From Coix lacryma-jobi var. lacryma-jobi (Eukaryota > Streptophyta > Magnoliopsida > Poales > Poaceae), in contig CM019825.1 in assembly GCA_009763385.1 (NCBI GenBank), forward strand, positions 121,397,631 through 121,461,630: a stretch of 64,000 bases of DNA, written 5' to 3'. Positions 21,064-33,578 of this stretch are shown in pieces (the stretch's first letter is position 1; every line of letters begins with the position of its first letter). The position numbers and the translations under genes are program-made. The notes beneath the pieces are model-generated. The model was given only the letters and a program-made list of their open reading frames with translations. It did not search any database and was not told the DNA's origin.

Positions 21064-24000
21064 GTAAAATGATTGGAGAACGTTTGGTTGGTGGATTCCG
21101 GGTGTTCGAGGCACATGACCGGAAACGCCAAGTGGTTCTCCAGTCTTAGTCCGGTCACCGGAAAGGAGTATATTACCTTCGGCGACAACAGCAAAGGTAA
21201 GGTGCTGTCTCGTGGGTCTGTGCGAGTTAATGAGCACTTTGTGTTGCGTGATGTTGCTCTTGTTTCTAACTTGCATTTTAACCTTCTTTCCATTTCGCAA
21301 CTCTTTGATGATGACTATGAGATTCGTTTTAAACCGAATCTCAGTCGCATTTTGGATCCTCAGGGCAATCTTGTATGTGTGAATTCGCCCTTTGGAAAAG
21401 TCTTTCGTGCGGATTTCTCGGAGTCGTTCGGAATTTCTCATTGTCTTTTGGCTGGACCTTCCTCCTCTGATCTTTGGAAGTGGCATAAGAGACTAGGTCA
21501 CCTGAGCTTCGACTTGCTTGCAAAACTTAGTTCACTTGGCTTAATCCGAGGATTGCCCAAGTTATCCATGGAGAAGGATCTTGTTTGCCACTCTTGTAGA
21601 CACGGGAAGATGGTTGCCGCTCCCCACCATCCAGTGACTCAGGTCATGACTAAGCATCCTGGAGAGCTTTTACACATGGATCTTGTTGGTCCGGCTCGGG
21701 TGAGCTCGGTTGGGGGGAAGTGGTATGTGTTTGTTGTTGTCGACGATTTTTCGAGATATTCGTGGGTCTTCTTTTTAGCTGAGAAGACCGAGACTTTCTC
21801 CTTTGCTCGCAATCTGATTTTGCGTCTTCGGAAGGAGTTCCCTTTGAACTCGATGCGAGCTATTAGGAGTGATAATGGTTCCAAATTCAAGAATTCGGAT
21901 TTTGAGAAGTTTTGTAACTCCTTGGGTTTAGAGCATCAGTTTTCTTCCCCCTACACACCCCCTCAAAATGGTGTTGTAGAGAGGAAAAATCGGACCCTTG
22001 TAGAGATGGCCAGGACGATGCTCGATGAGCATAGGACTCCTAGGCGATATTGGGCCGAAGCTATGAGCACTGCATGCTACATTTCCAATCGCATTTTTCT
22101 TCGAGCATTCTTGAAAAAGACCTCTTATGAGTTGCATTTTGGAAAACTCCCCAAGGTGAGTTATTTTCGAGTTTTTGGTTGCCATTGTTTTATACTCAAA
22201 AGGGCAACTTGGACAAGTTTGAGTCTCGTTCTTCTGACGGTGTGTTTTTGGGTTATGGCACTCATACTCGTGCTTATCGTGTACTTAACCTTGACACTAA
22301 CCGAGTCATGGAAACATCCGATGTCACCTTCGACGAGACCATGGTTTGTCCTTCTTCTCGTTTTGAGCGTGCAGGTGATCATGAGGTTGGCGAACCTCTT
22401 TTCGATGATGAAGAAGAAGGTGCTGAAGGGATAGATGACCCAGCACCTCCTCCACCTGCTGTGCCACAAAGAGCGGCCTCTACGACGACTCACGGCCCTG
22501 ACACATCGTCTTCCTGGGGGCCGTGGGATCTGCCACCCCGAGCGGTACCCTTTGTACCCGGGGAGGCACCAGCTGCTGTTGAGGGGGAGGCCACTTCGGC
22601 AAGGGAGGCGCCACGACACATTCAGCGCCAGCACCCGCCTCAGCAGATGATCGGCAGCATCGACGAACGCGTCACCCGGTCAAGGCAAATCTCTCACTTT
22701 GCTCATTCTGCATTTGTTGCTGATTTTGAGCCCCGAGATGTTGGACACGCTTTGACAGATCCGGATTGGGTCAATGCCATGCATGAGGAGCTTGAGAACT
22801 TTGAGAGAAATCGGGTTTGGGTTCTAGTGTCTCCACCTTCTGAGTGTCATCCAATTGGGACAAAATGGGTTTTCAAAAACAAACAGGGAGAAGATGGCCA
22901 TGTTGTGAGAAACAAGGCCATACTCGTAGCCCAGGGATATAGTCAGAAGGAGGGGATAGACTATGAGGAGACATTTGCTCCTGTAGCACGTTTGGAGGCT
23001 ATTAGGATACTCTTGGCTTTTGCTGCATCCAAAGGTTTCAAACTTTTTCAAATGGATGTCAAGAGTGCCTTCTTAAACGGCTACATAGAAGAGGAGGTGT
23101 ATGTTAGACAACTCCCCGGTTTCGAAAATCCCAAGTTTCCAAACCATGTCTTTAAACTTCACAAAGCTTTGTATGGTTTGAATCAAGCCCCTAGAGCCTG
23201 GTATGATAGGTTGAAAACCTTTTTGCTTGCTAAGGGTTTTAAAATGGGATGTGTAGATAAAACGCTCTTTCTCCTCAAGCAAGGCAGTGATACTCTCTTG
23301 GTCCAAATTTACGTGGATGATATCTTTTTCGGTGGTTCTTCTCACGCTTTGGTTGCCAAGTTTGCAGATATTATGAGCAGGGAGTTCGAGATGAGCATGA
23401 TGGGCGAGTTGACGTTTTTCCTCGGGTTGCAAATCAAGTAAACCCGGGAAGGAACGTTTGTGCACCAGGGCAAGTACACCAGAGATATCCTGAAGAAGTT
23501 CGACATGGGTGAGGCCAAGCCTCTTCCAACACCCATGGTGACCACGACGGCCCTGGATGCGGACAAGGAGGGAGAAGCAGTGGACCAGAAGGAGTACCGG
23601 AGTATGATCGGGTCGCTGCTGTACCTGACGGCGACACGCCCGGACATCCAGTTCGCGGTGTGCCTCTGCGCGCGCTTTCTGGCATCGCCGCGCACCTCTC
23701 ACCGTCAGGCGGTCAAGCGCATTATGAGGTACTTATCCTTCTCTCCAGAATTCGGGATTTGGTATTCTGCTTCTTCCACCCTTTCCCTTTGCGGTTATTC
23801 CGATGCCGATTTTGCTGGTTGCCGTATTGATCGCAAGTCCACTTCTGGGACTTGCCATTTTATTGGTTCTTCTCTTGTTTCGTGGTCTTCTCGCAAGCAG
23901 TCTAGCGTCGCCCAGTCTACCACGGAGGCTGAGTATGTTGCTGCGGCTAGCTACTGTTCCCAGTTACTCTGGATGATGGCCACTTTGCGTGATTTTGGTC

Positions 24001-24254
24001 TGAGCTTTTCTCATGTTCCATTGCTTTGTGACAGCATGAGTGCGATTAGCGTTGCTAAGAACCCCGTGCTTCACTCGAAGACCAAACACATTGATGTGCG
24101 CTTTCATTTTCTGCGAGACCACTATGAGAAGGGTGATATCGACCTTCGCCATGTCGATACTCATCATCAGCTTGCTGATATTTTTACCAAGCCTTTGGAC
24201 CAATCAAGCTTTAATCGGTTGAGAGGTGAGCTTGGTGTGTGTTTCCCCTTTTAG
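21064..24254 (+). pseudogene. pol: Element D pol: protease, integrase, reverse transcriptase, RNase H
   Basis: Pol starts after TAG 21061-21063 and meets a TGA at 21070-21072 at once. Protease DSGCSRHMTG follows. Integrase shows the HHCC domain (WHKRLGHLSF ... CHSCRHGK) and catalytic stretches MDLVGP, RSDNGSKF and PPQNGVVERKNRTL. A one-base loss near 22195 in an A-run moves the frame. RT has QMDVKSAFLNG and YVDDIFFGG. TAA at 23439-23441 separates RT from RNase H, which keeps STTEAEYVAAA and FTKPLDQSSF. The final codons are near 24254. Confidence 0.95.
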
Positions 24255-25830
24255 ATGGGGGAAACACTTTGGATTTTGTATGATACACTGACTTTTTGCT
24301 TTCAGTTGTTTTTGCTTCTTTTTGATTTCTTCGTGCATCTTTTGCATTTCAGCATACGCTTTTACATTCTGAGCTTCATGTGTATAATCTGAAGAATGTA
24401 ACTATGCTCTGTGTAGTTTTTGCGCCGATGCTTTATGTTAATGCTGTAGCTTATGCTCTTTCTGATCACTAGTGCATACTATGAGCTGAGCTATTTTTGA
24501 ATGGTGAATTTGTTAATGAACTTAAAACTTGAAAATATTCACCATTGAGATATGCAACTAGCATGTGTAGGATGTGTTGAAGTCACATGTGCTTTTCATA
24601 TATGCTGGGTTGCTATGTCTCTAGTGTTGAGTCATTCACTTGCTTGGTATGTCATATTCTGTTTAAAATCTGAACCAAGTTAAGTGAATTGGAAAGATCG
24701 AGATGAGTTTGCTTGTTAGCACCTCACAGTTTCGAGACTATTTCTCATTGCACTTTGAGTTAAACTTGAGCTGTGTAGTGTATGACCGAAACTGTTGCTT
24801 TAAGCTTCTGATTGCTTATGCATAGGCTTCGCACAGTTGAAAAGTTAGGCAATAACAAGCATTCAACCTCTCGCAGTCACATGCTGTTTTCTGAACTTGT
24901 GTAATTTCACCGCTGCAACTCCGATTAAAATTTGAAATCACAAGTAAATGCCTAAATTGGTATCAGCATGATGATTGAACTGTGCTAGGGGTAGTTCACT
25001 TGGTATACATGCTTAGCACATTTGACTTCCTGTCCATACATGTCTTGTGCTATTTTGATGGTGAATACCTTTTTTGGCTTAAAACTGCTCACATGTTCAT
25101 ATTTCATTCTTAGTGATCAGCTTGAGCCTTTGCTAGCATTTTGCGCATTTTTCTGAGTCATCGGATCAGAACTCTGTAGAGCATCTTTTCACTCTTTTGA
25201 GTATACTCTTGAAGCTCCTAACCTGCATTTTGACTCATATGCATTTTGGAAGGGGGAGAACCCTTATTTCTTGATAAGTGCATTTTCAACTAAGGGGGAG
25301 AAATTGCAAATCATTACCCTCCGTTTCAGCTAAGAGGGAGCCTTCCTGGTTGTTTGCACTATTCGTGGGGGAGTTTGTTTTCGATTGAGTCTTTGACATT
25401 TTCAATTGGTTTGGAGCGGTTTGCTAGTTGCGTTGAGCCTTAGCCTCTTTTCTTGAGGGACTAGCATTTGCTTTTTAGATTTTCAATTGGTGTCGAACTC
25501 TTTTTGGTAACAGTCGGTATCGAGCTTTCTTTGCTAGTTGTGTTGAGCCTCTGTGCCTCTATCTTGAGGGACTAGCATTTTGCTTCGATATTTTCGATTG
25601 GTTTTTGCTAGCGGTGTTGAGCCTGTTCTACATCTTCTTGAGGGCTAGCTTTGCTTTGCTTGGTTGCGTCGAGCCGTTGCCCATGTCTTTGGGGACCAAG
25701 TTCTTTCGCTCTTTCCACTTGACCTTCTTTGGCTTTGCTATGCTTTTGGGTCATTTGGTCAAGTTTTCTCTTCTCCTTCTTCCTTCTTCTCTTTCTATTA
25801 TGATTTGTGTTGGTAGTTGACAATGCACTC
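24255..25830 (+). other. Non-coding 3' region of D
   Basis: No ORF3 is recognisable, unlike element A. From about 25245 the sequence has several GGGGGAG-type tracts (AAGGGGGAGAACC, AAGGGGGAGAAATTG, AAGAGGGAGCC). From 25400 to 25700 there are loose repeats of 'GCTAG...GTTGAGCC...CTTGAGGGACTAGC' at intervals of roughly 100 bp. Confidence 0.6.
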
Positions 25831-25844
25831 ATCAAGGGGGAGAT
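25831..25844 (+). other. Polypurine tract of D (ATCAAGGGGGAGAT)
   Basis: It lies directly 5' of the 3' LTR start TGCGGATAC, the expected plus-strand primer site. Confidence 0.85.
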
Positions 25845-27882
25845 TGCGGATACATGGGTGTATGCCGGGTCTCTGAGTGATGAGTGATTGTCAACTGGGA
25901 TGATGCGCATGTTCTTTGGCTTGTGTTGTGCAAGTGTCGAGCACGGATACAGTGATCAAAGGCGAGGTGAAGGTCAAGTAGAGACGTGCCGTGCCGATGG
26001 ACCGAGAGTGGCGAAGGGCGGACGTGAGGCTTGGACTGAGGGACCAGAGGCCCGAGGATCAGCTGGGGTGGCTGGCAGCCTGTGGCAGCTACAAGTGAAG
26101 ACTTGCGGTCATGTGTTGCCTGAGTCATGGACTTGGGGACACGTGTCGGTGGACGGGGTGCACGGGAGGTGCATCCCATCTACGACGTCGGTTTGGTGGT
26201 AGAGCCAGGGAAAAACCATCGGGTGGACGGTTTCCAGGTTTGGGCCTCAAAACCTGGGTGCGGATGGTTTCCAAGTTTGGCCACAAAACTCGGGCTGAGG
26301 ACGCTTTCCAGGTTTGGGCCTCAAAACCTGGGCGCTGAGGGTTTGCTGAGTTTGGCCTCAAAACTCAGATGCTTGGTGGGCTAGTTTCCCGGTTTGGGCC
26401 TCAAAACCGGGGGTTGGCTGGAAAAGGCTGGTTTTCCGATTTGGGCCACAAAACCGGGGGTGCAGAGCGAGGGCGGCACGTGGCGGCAATCAGGAGGTTG
26501 CGTCGAGGCAACGCTACGAGTTGTGCGGGCGTGGTCGTCGGATACACCTACCACCGAGTTGGTCCAGAATAACCTTAGGGTTTAGCTGGTTCGCTCTGTA
26601 ATTAGAGAGGGGTAGAGTAGGAATTAGAAATTAGGATAAGTAGAGGGAGACACCCTCCTCCCTTCCTATCTCAGTCATTTGCTCTTTGCTTCTAGGGTTT
26701 CCTGCTCTCCCAATCCCCTGCTGTAGCTAGCTGAGATCCGCAGAGAACCATACCTCTGTGTACTGGAGATTTTGAGGAAGTGAGGCCGTAACCTCACTGT
26801 TGTAGCGTGAGGTAGCCACACGGTTGCAGATCGATGTGTTGATTCGCGTTTTGATTTGTGTTCTTCGCGTTCTTCGTTTCTCCATGATTTTCCCATCACT
26901 CGATCTCTCTCCCTACTGCGTCTTTGCGAAATCCGTTTGAATCAACTTGCTCGTATTTGAACGGAGATCATTTCCACCAAAGGAATTCATCTATCTCCCT
27001 ACGAGCAAGTAGATCGGGTTGATTTCGTTTTGGTGGCGCTTTTCGGTTCATCCTCCTCCCCTTTTGATTTCCCGGTGATTGACTCGATTTGAGAGGATGA
27101 TTTCTTGGGGATAGTCTCCTAACTACTCCGTGATCATCCTCTCCAAGTTTGGGAACGTGGGATTGTGAGTTGATTCGATTTGGGATTGATTTGGGTGAAG
27201 GGCGAACAAAATCGCCCTCCCTGAGTGACCGCGGACAGTCCGCCACTCAGGGCGCGGACAGTCCGCGCGTCGGGGCTGGTTCAGTCCAGCCGCGGCCAGT
27301 CCCTGCTGATTTTGGCTCGGGTCACCGGCGGACAGTCCGCCGTGCTAAAGCGCGGACAGTCTGGGACCGAGCAGGGGGACTTCAGCATCCTTGCTGTTTT
27401 GGTCACTTGACCGGCGGACAGTCCGCCACTCGCTCGCGGACAGTCCGGCAGTACCGCGGACAGTCCGAGACCCCAGGGCCGGACAGTCCGGGAACTGCCT
27501 GAAGCTTCCGGTTTAGTGCGTTTGCTCTCCCGGCTTGCTCGCTTGATTTCCGGACTTCTCGTTTGACCCTAGAGTTGACCAAGGAACCTCTCTAGGTATC
27601 TTTGCTACTTGTTAGCATAGGTATTTAGGAGTTTCTCGACGTAGCCGTCAATCTACGTTCGGGACTTGGTTTTTGGGGTGGTGCTCGAGCCGGAGCTTTT
27701 GGTGTTTGGTTTGCTATCTTCTTGTGGTGCCTCGCTGTGATCCTAGGGTCATGGGCATCACGGTTTCGGTCGCAGTTTCTCAGGGTTGATTTTGGGACAT
27801 TTGGCCAAAGTTTCGAGAGAAATTTTTGAGCTCCCATTCACCCCCCCTCTGGTCGCCTTGCTAGTGCTTTCTCGGTCCTTCA
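25845..27882 (+). repeat. 3' LTR of element D (2038 bp)
   Basis: Same ends and length as the 5' LTR. The equal length is a coincidence of two changes: the 3' copy has an extra CGGACAG unit near 27445 but lacks about 22 bp near 27748. The hairpin array is at 26234-26458 and the palindrome array at 27231-27490. CCAGG follows at 27883-27887. Confidence 0.95.
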
Positions 27883-27887
27883 CCAGG

Positions 27888-29314
27888 CGGCGCAGCTCGC
27901 GCGGCTACGGGAGGCGATCACCAAGGCCGAGGAAAGAGTGCTACAATGCCGGCGCGACGCCAGCCACCGGCGAAAGGACAAAGGGGTCGAGGAGCGTGGC
28001 TATAGTGCCCATCGAGGGGGGCGCTACGACAGTGACGAAGACCGACAAACCCTCGAGCCCCCGGGCCCCAGGGTCTTCAGCCGGGCCATCCGCACTTCGA
28101 CCCTCCCCGATCGCTTCCGACCACCGACCAGCATCGTGAAGTATGACGGGGAGGTCGAGCCCAAGCTATGGCTCTCTGACTTCCGCCTGGGCTACCAACT
28201 GGGCGGGGCGAAGAACGATGACCGCACGATTATACGCCAGCTCCCACTCTACCTCTCGGACATCGCCCGTCGGTGGCTCGAGGGGCTCCCGCCACATCAG
28301 ATCCGCGACTGGGCCGACCTAGTCAGGGTCTTCGACAGGAACTTCAAGGGGACTTGCGTGCGCCTAGGCAACCCCTGGGATCTACGACGTTGCAGGCAGA
28401 CAGCGGACGAGCCCCTCCGTGACTTCGCTCGACGATTCTCGAAGCAGCGCCTTGAGCTCCCCCACGTGCCTGATGAGGATGTCATCTCGGTGTTCCTCGC
28501 AGGCACGACGTGCCAAGAGCAAGTCCACGAGCTAGGGCGCTACCGTCCCAAGACGGTCGAGGATCTGATGAACCGTGTCACCAGCTTTGCCTCAGGCGAC
28601 GAGGCAGTGGGGGCCTTCTTTGGCCGCTCCACAGACAAAGGCAAGGCGGTGGCCGCACCGGAGGGCTCGAGCAAGGGCAACAACGTCAAGAACCGCAACA
28701 ACAACAACAAAAAGAAAAAGAACAAAGGCAAAGGTCAGAAGGCGAAGCGCGACGCCGATGACGACGACGATGAAATGCTCATGGGCGCCCTCGAGCATAA
28801 GAAGCCTCAAGGCCCCCCTGACGGGGCGGTCTTCGACAAAATGCTCGAGGACCCCTGCCCTTATCACAAGGGTGCCATGAATCACAAGTTGAAGGACTGC
28901 CGACTGATGAAGGGCTTCTACTCCAAGCTCGGTGACAAGAAGGAAGACGCGCCTAAGGGCAAGGATAACAATCGACATGACAACGGGGACGCGGACTTCC
29001 CCCCGGTGCGCAACTGCTTCATGATCTACGGGGGCCCGACCGTCGGGCTCTCGGCTCGAGAGAGAAAGAAGGAGCGCCGAGAGGTCTTTGCACTCCGCCA
29101 CGACGCCCCCCGGTACCTCGACTGGTCTGATGCGCCGATCACGTTCGACCGTGATGACCATCCGGATCATGTAGTAAATCCAGGAGCATACCCTCTTGTC
29201 GTCGACCCCGTCATCGTCGATGTACGGTTCTCCAAGGTGTTGATGGATGGGGGCTCGAGCCTCAACATCATATACCTCGAGACCCTCGACCTCCTGGGGA
29301 TTTCGAGGGACTAG
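27888..29314 (+). pseudogene. gag: Element C gag (main domain) and protease, up to a TAG
   Basis: The frame resumes from before D. It encodes the retrotransposon gag domain (LWLSDFRLGYQLGGAKND ... PLYLSDIARRWLEGLPP), roughly residues 65-200 of this part, then a Lys/Asn-rich linker. A CX2H-type segment (CPYHKGAMNHKLKDC) follows, typical of Tat gag in place of a classical knuckle. The protease motif LMDGGSSLNIIY is near 29240-29280. The TAG at 29312-29314 interrupts an otherwise continuous protease frame. Confidence 0.93.
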
Positions 29315-32300
29315 CTCCGACCCAGCGTTGGGGGGTTCCACGGAGTCGTACCAGGGAAGAAGGCACACCCCCTCGGGCGCATCGACCTGCCTGTCTGCTT
29401 TGGCACGCCGGCCAACTTCCGCCGGGAGACGCTCACCTTCGAGGTGGTCGGGTTCCAAGGGACCTACCACGCCATCATCGGCAGGCCCGGCTACGCCAAG
29501 TTCATGGCGGTCCCCAACTACACGTACTTGAAGCTCAAGATGCCGGGGCCGAAAGGGGTCATCACCGTCGACACCTCTTACGAGCACGCGTACCACTGCG
29601 ACGTGGAGTGTGTCGAGCGTGGGGAGGCAAACGTCCAACTCGACTCGCTCGAGGCCCTGGCTGCCCTGGCCACCGAGGAGGCCCCTGATGCAAAGCGCCA
29701 CGCTGGCACCTTTGAGCCGGCGGAGCACACCAAGCAGATACCCGTCGACCCGACCTCGACCAATGGCAAGACACTGGCCATCAGCGCCAGCCTCGAGCCT
29801 AAATAGGAAGCAGTGCTCGTCGACTTTCTCCGCGCGAACATCGACATGTTTGCGTGGAGCCCCTCGGACATGCCAGACATACCGAGGGGAGTCGCCGAGC
29901 ACGCCTTGGAGATCCAGGCCTGGTCCAGACCGGTGAGACAACGCCTGCGCCGCTTCGACGAGGAGAAGCGCAGGATCATCGGTGAGGAGGTGCACAAGCT
30001 TTTGGCGGCTGCATTCATCAAGGAGGTATTTCACCCAGAGTGGCTAGCTAACCCTGTACAAGTTAAGAAAAAGAATGGAAAAATGCGGATGTGTGTAGAT
30101 TACACTGGTCTGAATAAAGCATGCCCAAAATTTCCATTTCCTTTACCTAGAATTGATCAGATTGTCGATTCCACTGCGGGGTGTGAAGTACTTTCGTTCC
30201 TCGATGCGTATTCTGGCTACCACCAGATTAAGATGAAAGAATCCGACGAAATCGCTACCTCTTTTGTTACGCCTTCTGGTATGTATTGCTATGTTACAAT
30301 GCCTTCGGCCTTCGAAACGCCGGGGCAACGTATCAGCGTTGCATGCAGCATATCTTTGGCGAACACATAGGCAAAACCGTCGAGGCCTACGTCGATGACA
30401 TCGTGGTTAAGACCAAGAGAGTCGGGGACCTCATCAGCGATCTCGAGACCACATTCGAGTGCCTCCGAGCCAAGAATGTGAAACTCAACCCCGAGAAATG
30501 TGTCTTTGGTGTGCCTCGAGGCATGCTGCTTGGCTACATTGTCTCGCAGCGGGGGATCGAGGCCAACCCTGAAAAGATCTCAGCAGTCACGAGGATGGGC
30601 CCAATTCGAGACCTCAAGGGCGTACAGAAAGTGACGGGCTGCCTGGCCGCTCTCAGCAGGTTCATCTCGAGGCTAGGGGAAAAGGCGCTACCCCTCTACC
30701 GCCTGTTGAAGAAAACGGAGCACTTTGCGTGGACCATCGAAGCCGAGGAGGCCCTAACCAAGTTGAAGGGATTGCTGACTTCCGCGCCAATTCTCGTACC
30801 ACCACGACCAGCCCAGGGTGACGATCCCCCCGAGCCTCTCCTCCTCTACGTGGCTGCAACCACCCAGGTGGTCAGCGCGGTCGTAGTCGTCGAGAGACAC
30901 GAGGAGGGTCACGCGCTACCAGTCCAATGGCCGGTGTACTTCATCAGTGAGGTGCTCTCCGAGGCCAAGGTCCAGTACCCGCACATCCAGAAGCTGCTCT
31001 GCGGCATTATCATCACGAGGCGCAAGCTCCAGCACTACTTCCTCGCTCATCCCGTAACGATGGTATCATCCTTCCCCCTCGGAGAAATTATCAACAATCG
31101 GGAGGCCACGGGGCGCATTGCCAAATGGTCTGCCGAGCTAATGGGGGAAGCTATCACCTACGCTCCACGAAAAGCCATCAAGTCGCAAGCGTTGGCGGAC
31201 TTCGTTGCTGAATGGACCGACACCCAGCTCCCGCCGGCGCAAATCCAAGCCGAGCTCTGGACTATGTACTTCGACGGGTCCCTCATGAAGACAGGGGCAG
31301 GCACGGGCCTGCTCTTTGTCTCGCCTCTCGGAGTCCACATGCGCTACCTGCTGCGTCTGCACTTCCCCGCCTCCAACAACGTCGCTGAGTACGAGGCCCT
31401 CGTCAATGGGCTGCGTATCGCCCTCGAGCTTGGGGTCCGACGCCTCGACGTTCGAGGGGACTCGCAGCTCGTCATCAACCAGGTCATGAAGGCCTCAAGC
31501 TGCATCGATCCCAAGATGGAAGCATACCGCGGAGAAGTGCGCAAGCTAGAAGACAAGTTCTACAGCCTCGAGCTCAACCACATCGCTCGAAAGTACAACG
31601 AGGCCGCAGACGAGCTGGCTAAGTTAGCATCCACGCGCGGCACCATCCCACCAGACGTCTTCTCGAGGGATGTTTTCGAGCCATCCGTCAAGATCAGCCC
31701 GAGGGCTGGCCCCTCGACGCCACCCCTCGAGCCGGACACGGGGGCTCGACCCTCAACGCCACCCCTCGAGAACGACCCCTCGACATCCGCTGAGGCAATG
31801 CAGATCGACGCACCCACCACTTCTTCATCACGACCCCTTGACTGGCGGACGCCCTTCCTCGACTACGGCAACGAACGAGAGCTCTATCGTCGAAGCCCAT
31901 CAGGAATCCTTCAGCGCTGCATCTCCCTCGAGGAAGGACGCAAGCTCCTCGATGACATGCACTCGGGGGCTTGCGGCCATCACGCAGCACCAAGGACCCT
32001 GGTGGGGAACGCCTTCTGCCAAGGCTTCTACTGGCCAACCGCCATCGGAGATGCCAAGCGCCTGGTTCGAGCTTGCCAAGGGTGTCAGTTCTACGCCAAG
32101 CAAACGCACCAGCCCGCGCACGCCCTGCAGATGATCCCCATCACTTGGCCGTTTGCCGTCTGGGGGCTCGACCTCGTGGGTCCCCTCAAGATGACAAATG
32201 GAAAGTACACGCATGTACTCGTGGCCGTCGACAAATTCACCAAGTGGATTGAGGCTAAGCCTATAGGCAACCCCACCTCCGAGAAGGCCGTCGAGTTCAT

Positions 32301-33006
32301 CTCCGACATCATGTACCGGTTTGGGGTGCCTAACGTCATCATCACTGACAACGGCACACAATTTGCGGGCAAAAAGTTCACCAACTTCTGCGACGGCAAC
32401 AACATCCGCGTGAGCTGGGCCTCGGTTGCGTACCCTCAATGCAATGGGCAGGTCGAGCGCGCCAACGGCATGATACTCCACGGGCTGAAGCCAAGGCTAT
32501 TCAAGACCCTCAAGAATTTTGGAAAAGGGTGGGCTGCAGAGCTCCCCTCGGTGCTGTGGGGCCTCAGGACTACGCCGAGTCGAGCCACCGGGTTCACTCT
32601 GTTCTTCCTAACCTACGGCGCCGAGGCTGTCTTGCCTACGGACCTCGAGTATGGCTCCCCTCGACTTCGAGCCTACAACGAGCAAACCCACGACGAGAGG
32701 CTTGCCAACGCCAAGGACCAGCTCGAGGAGGCTCGAGACGTGGCGCTCATCAACTCCGCGCGCTACCAGCAAACACTTCGACGCTACCACGACAAGCACG
32801 TGTGCAAGAGGGACCTGGCGGTGGGGGACCTCGTGCTTCGACGGCTGCAGGATAATCGAGGGCGCCACAAGCTCACCCCTCCATGGGAGGGCCCATACAC
32901 CGTAGCTGAAGTGCTCAAGCCAGGAACGTACAAGCTCTACGACGGTCAAGGCAGGATCCTGGTGAACGCATGGAACATATCTCAGCTACGTCGCTTCTAC
33001 CATTAA
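29315..33006 (+). pseudogene. pol: Element C pol: reverse transcriptase, RNase H, archaeal-type RNase H, integrase
   Basis: The end of protease (GTYHAIIGRPGYAKF) leads to a TAG at 29804-29806. RT begins around 29815, with MRMCVDYTGLNKACPK and, after a one-base loss near 30303, YVDDIVVKTK. A second RNase H of the archaeal type starts at about 31260 (YFDGSLMKTGAGTGLLF ... NNVAEYEALVNGL), which marks Tat elements. Integrase has an HHCC domain (CGHH ... CQGCQFYAKQ), WGLDLVGP, ITDNGTQF and NGQVERANGM. The C terminus ends WNISQLRRFYH at 33004. From 30286 to 33006 a single frame is open. Confidence 0.95.
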
Positions 33007-33578
33007 GGGCCTCGAGGCCTTGTTCATTTTGTTGCTTTGTACAAACACGTTGAATATGAATGAGCAAACTCGTGCACCATCTTTCATATTACTAAGCAAC
33101 TTAAGGTAGCCTAGCAACTTAAGGTAGCCTCGACCCTGCCTTGCTCAAGGTCGAGCCTCCCTCGGGGGCTGACAGGGGGGAACCCCCTCCCCAGACTCCG
33201 AAAAAAGCGCGTTTTCTTTTCAAAAAATTCGACCCTCGTCTCGATTCGCACCTCGAGCATACTAGCAGCGTCTAAATCCGTAAATACCCCGAGCCTCCAA
33301 GAGTCAGGGGGCGTTGACGTAGACGGCCACCTACGCCCCCGGGCTACGGTACCCTACCTACGCCTCCCCTCGAGGAACTCGTGACGCGTATCGAAGGAAC
33401 ACAGACCAAGCCGGTTGAAGCTCGAGCTCGCGACAAAGAGAAATGATCGAATAAATTTGAAAAGAAAATAGCTTCTTTAAACAAACGAGTCATATACGCA
33501 TGCGTTGGCCTCGGCGGGCCACAAGTCATAACATAAATTTTTACAAGGGCCTCGACGCCCAAATTTGGCACGCAGGCC
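33007..33578 (+). other. Spacer between pol of C and the antisense gene's 3' end
   Basis: No coding signal. It contains a direct repeat AGCAACTTAAGGTAGCCT at about 33095 and 33112 and several CTCGAG sites. It probably holds transcript ends from both strands, but no clear poly(A) signals were identified. Confidence 0.5.

Larger units (their letters stand above)
16264..27882 (+). mobile_element. Element D: SIRE/Maximus-type Ty1-copia, near full length
   Basis: It has two 2038-bp LTRs, CCAGG target duplications, tRNA-Met primer site, gag, protease-integrase-RT-RNase H and a polypurine tract. The two LTRs differ by roughly two dozen substitutions by eye in the first 1.2 kb plus balancing indels, so the insertion is not recent. 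Pol has one frameshift and two stops; gag has one in-frame stop. Its LTR shares a U3 hairpin array and U5 structures with element E. Confidence 0.96.

Noticed and set aside
28592..30034. Long minus-strand open frame (480 codons) opposite element C gag-pol
   Set aside because: It mirrors GC-rich sense coding sequence with clear gag, protease and RT motifs. The minus frame matches nothing and is a composition effect.
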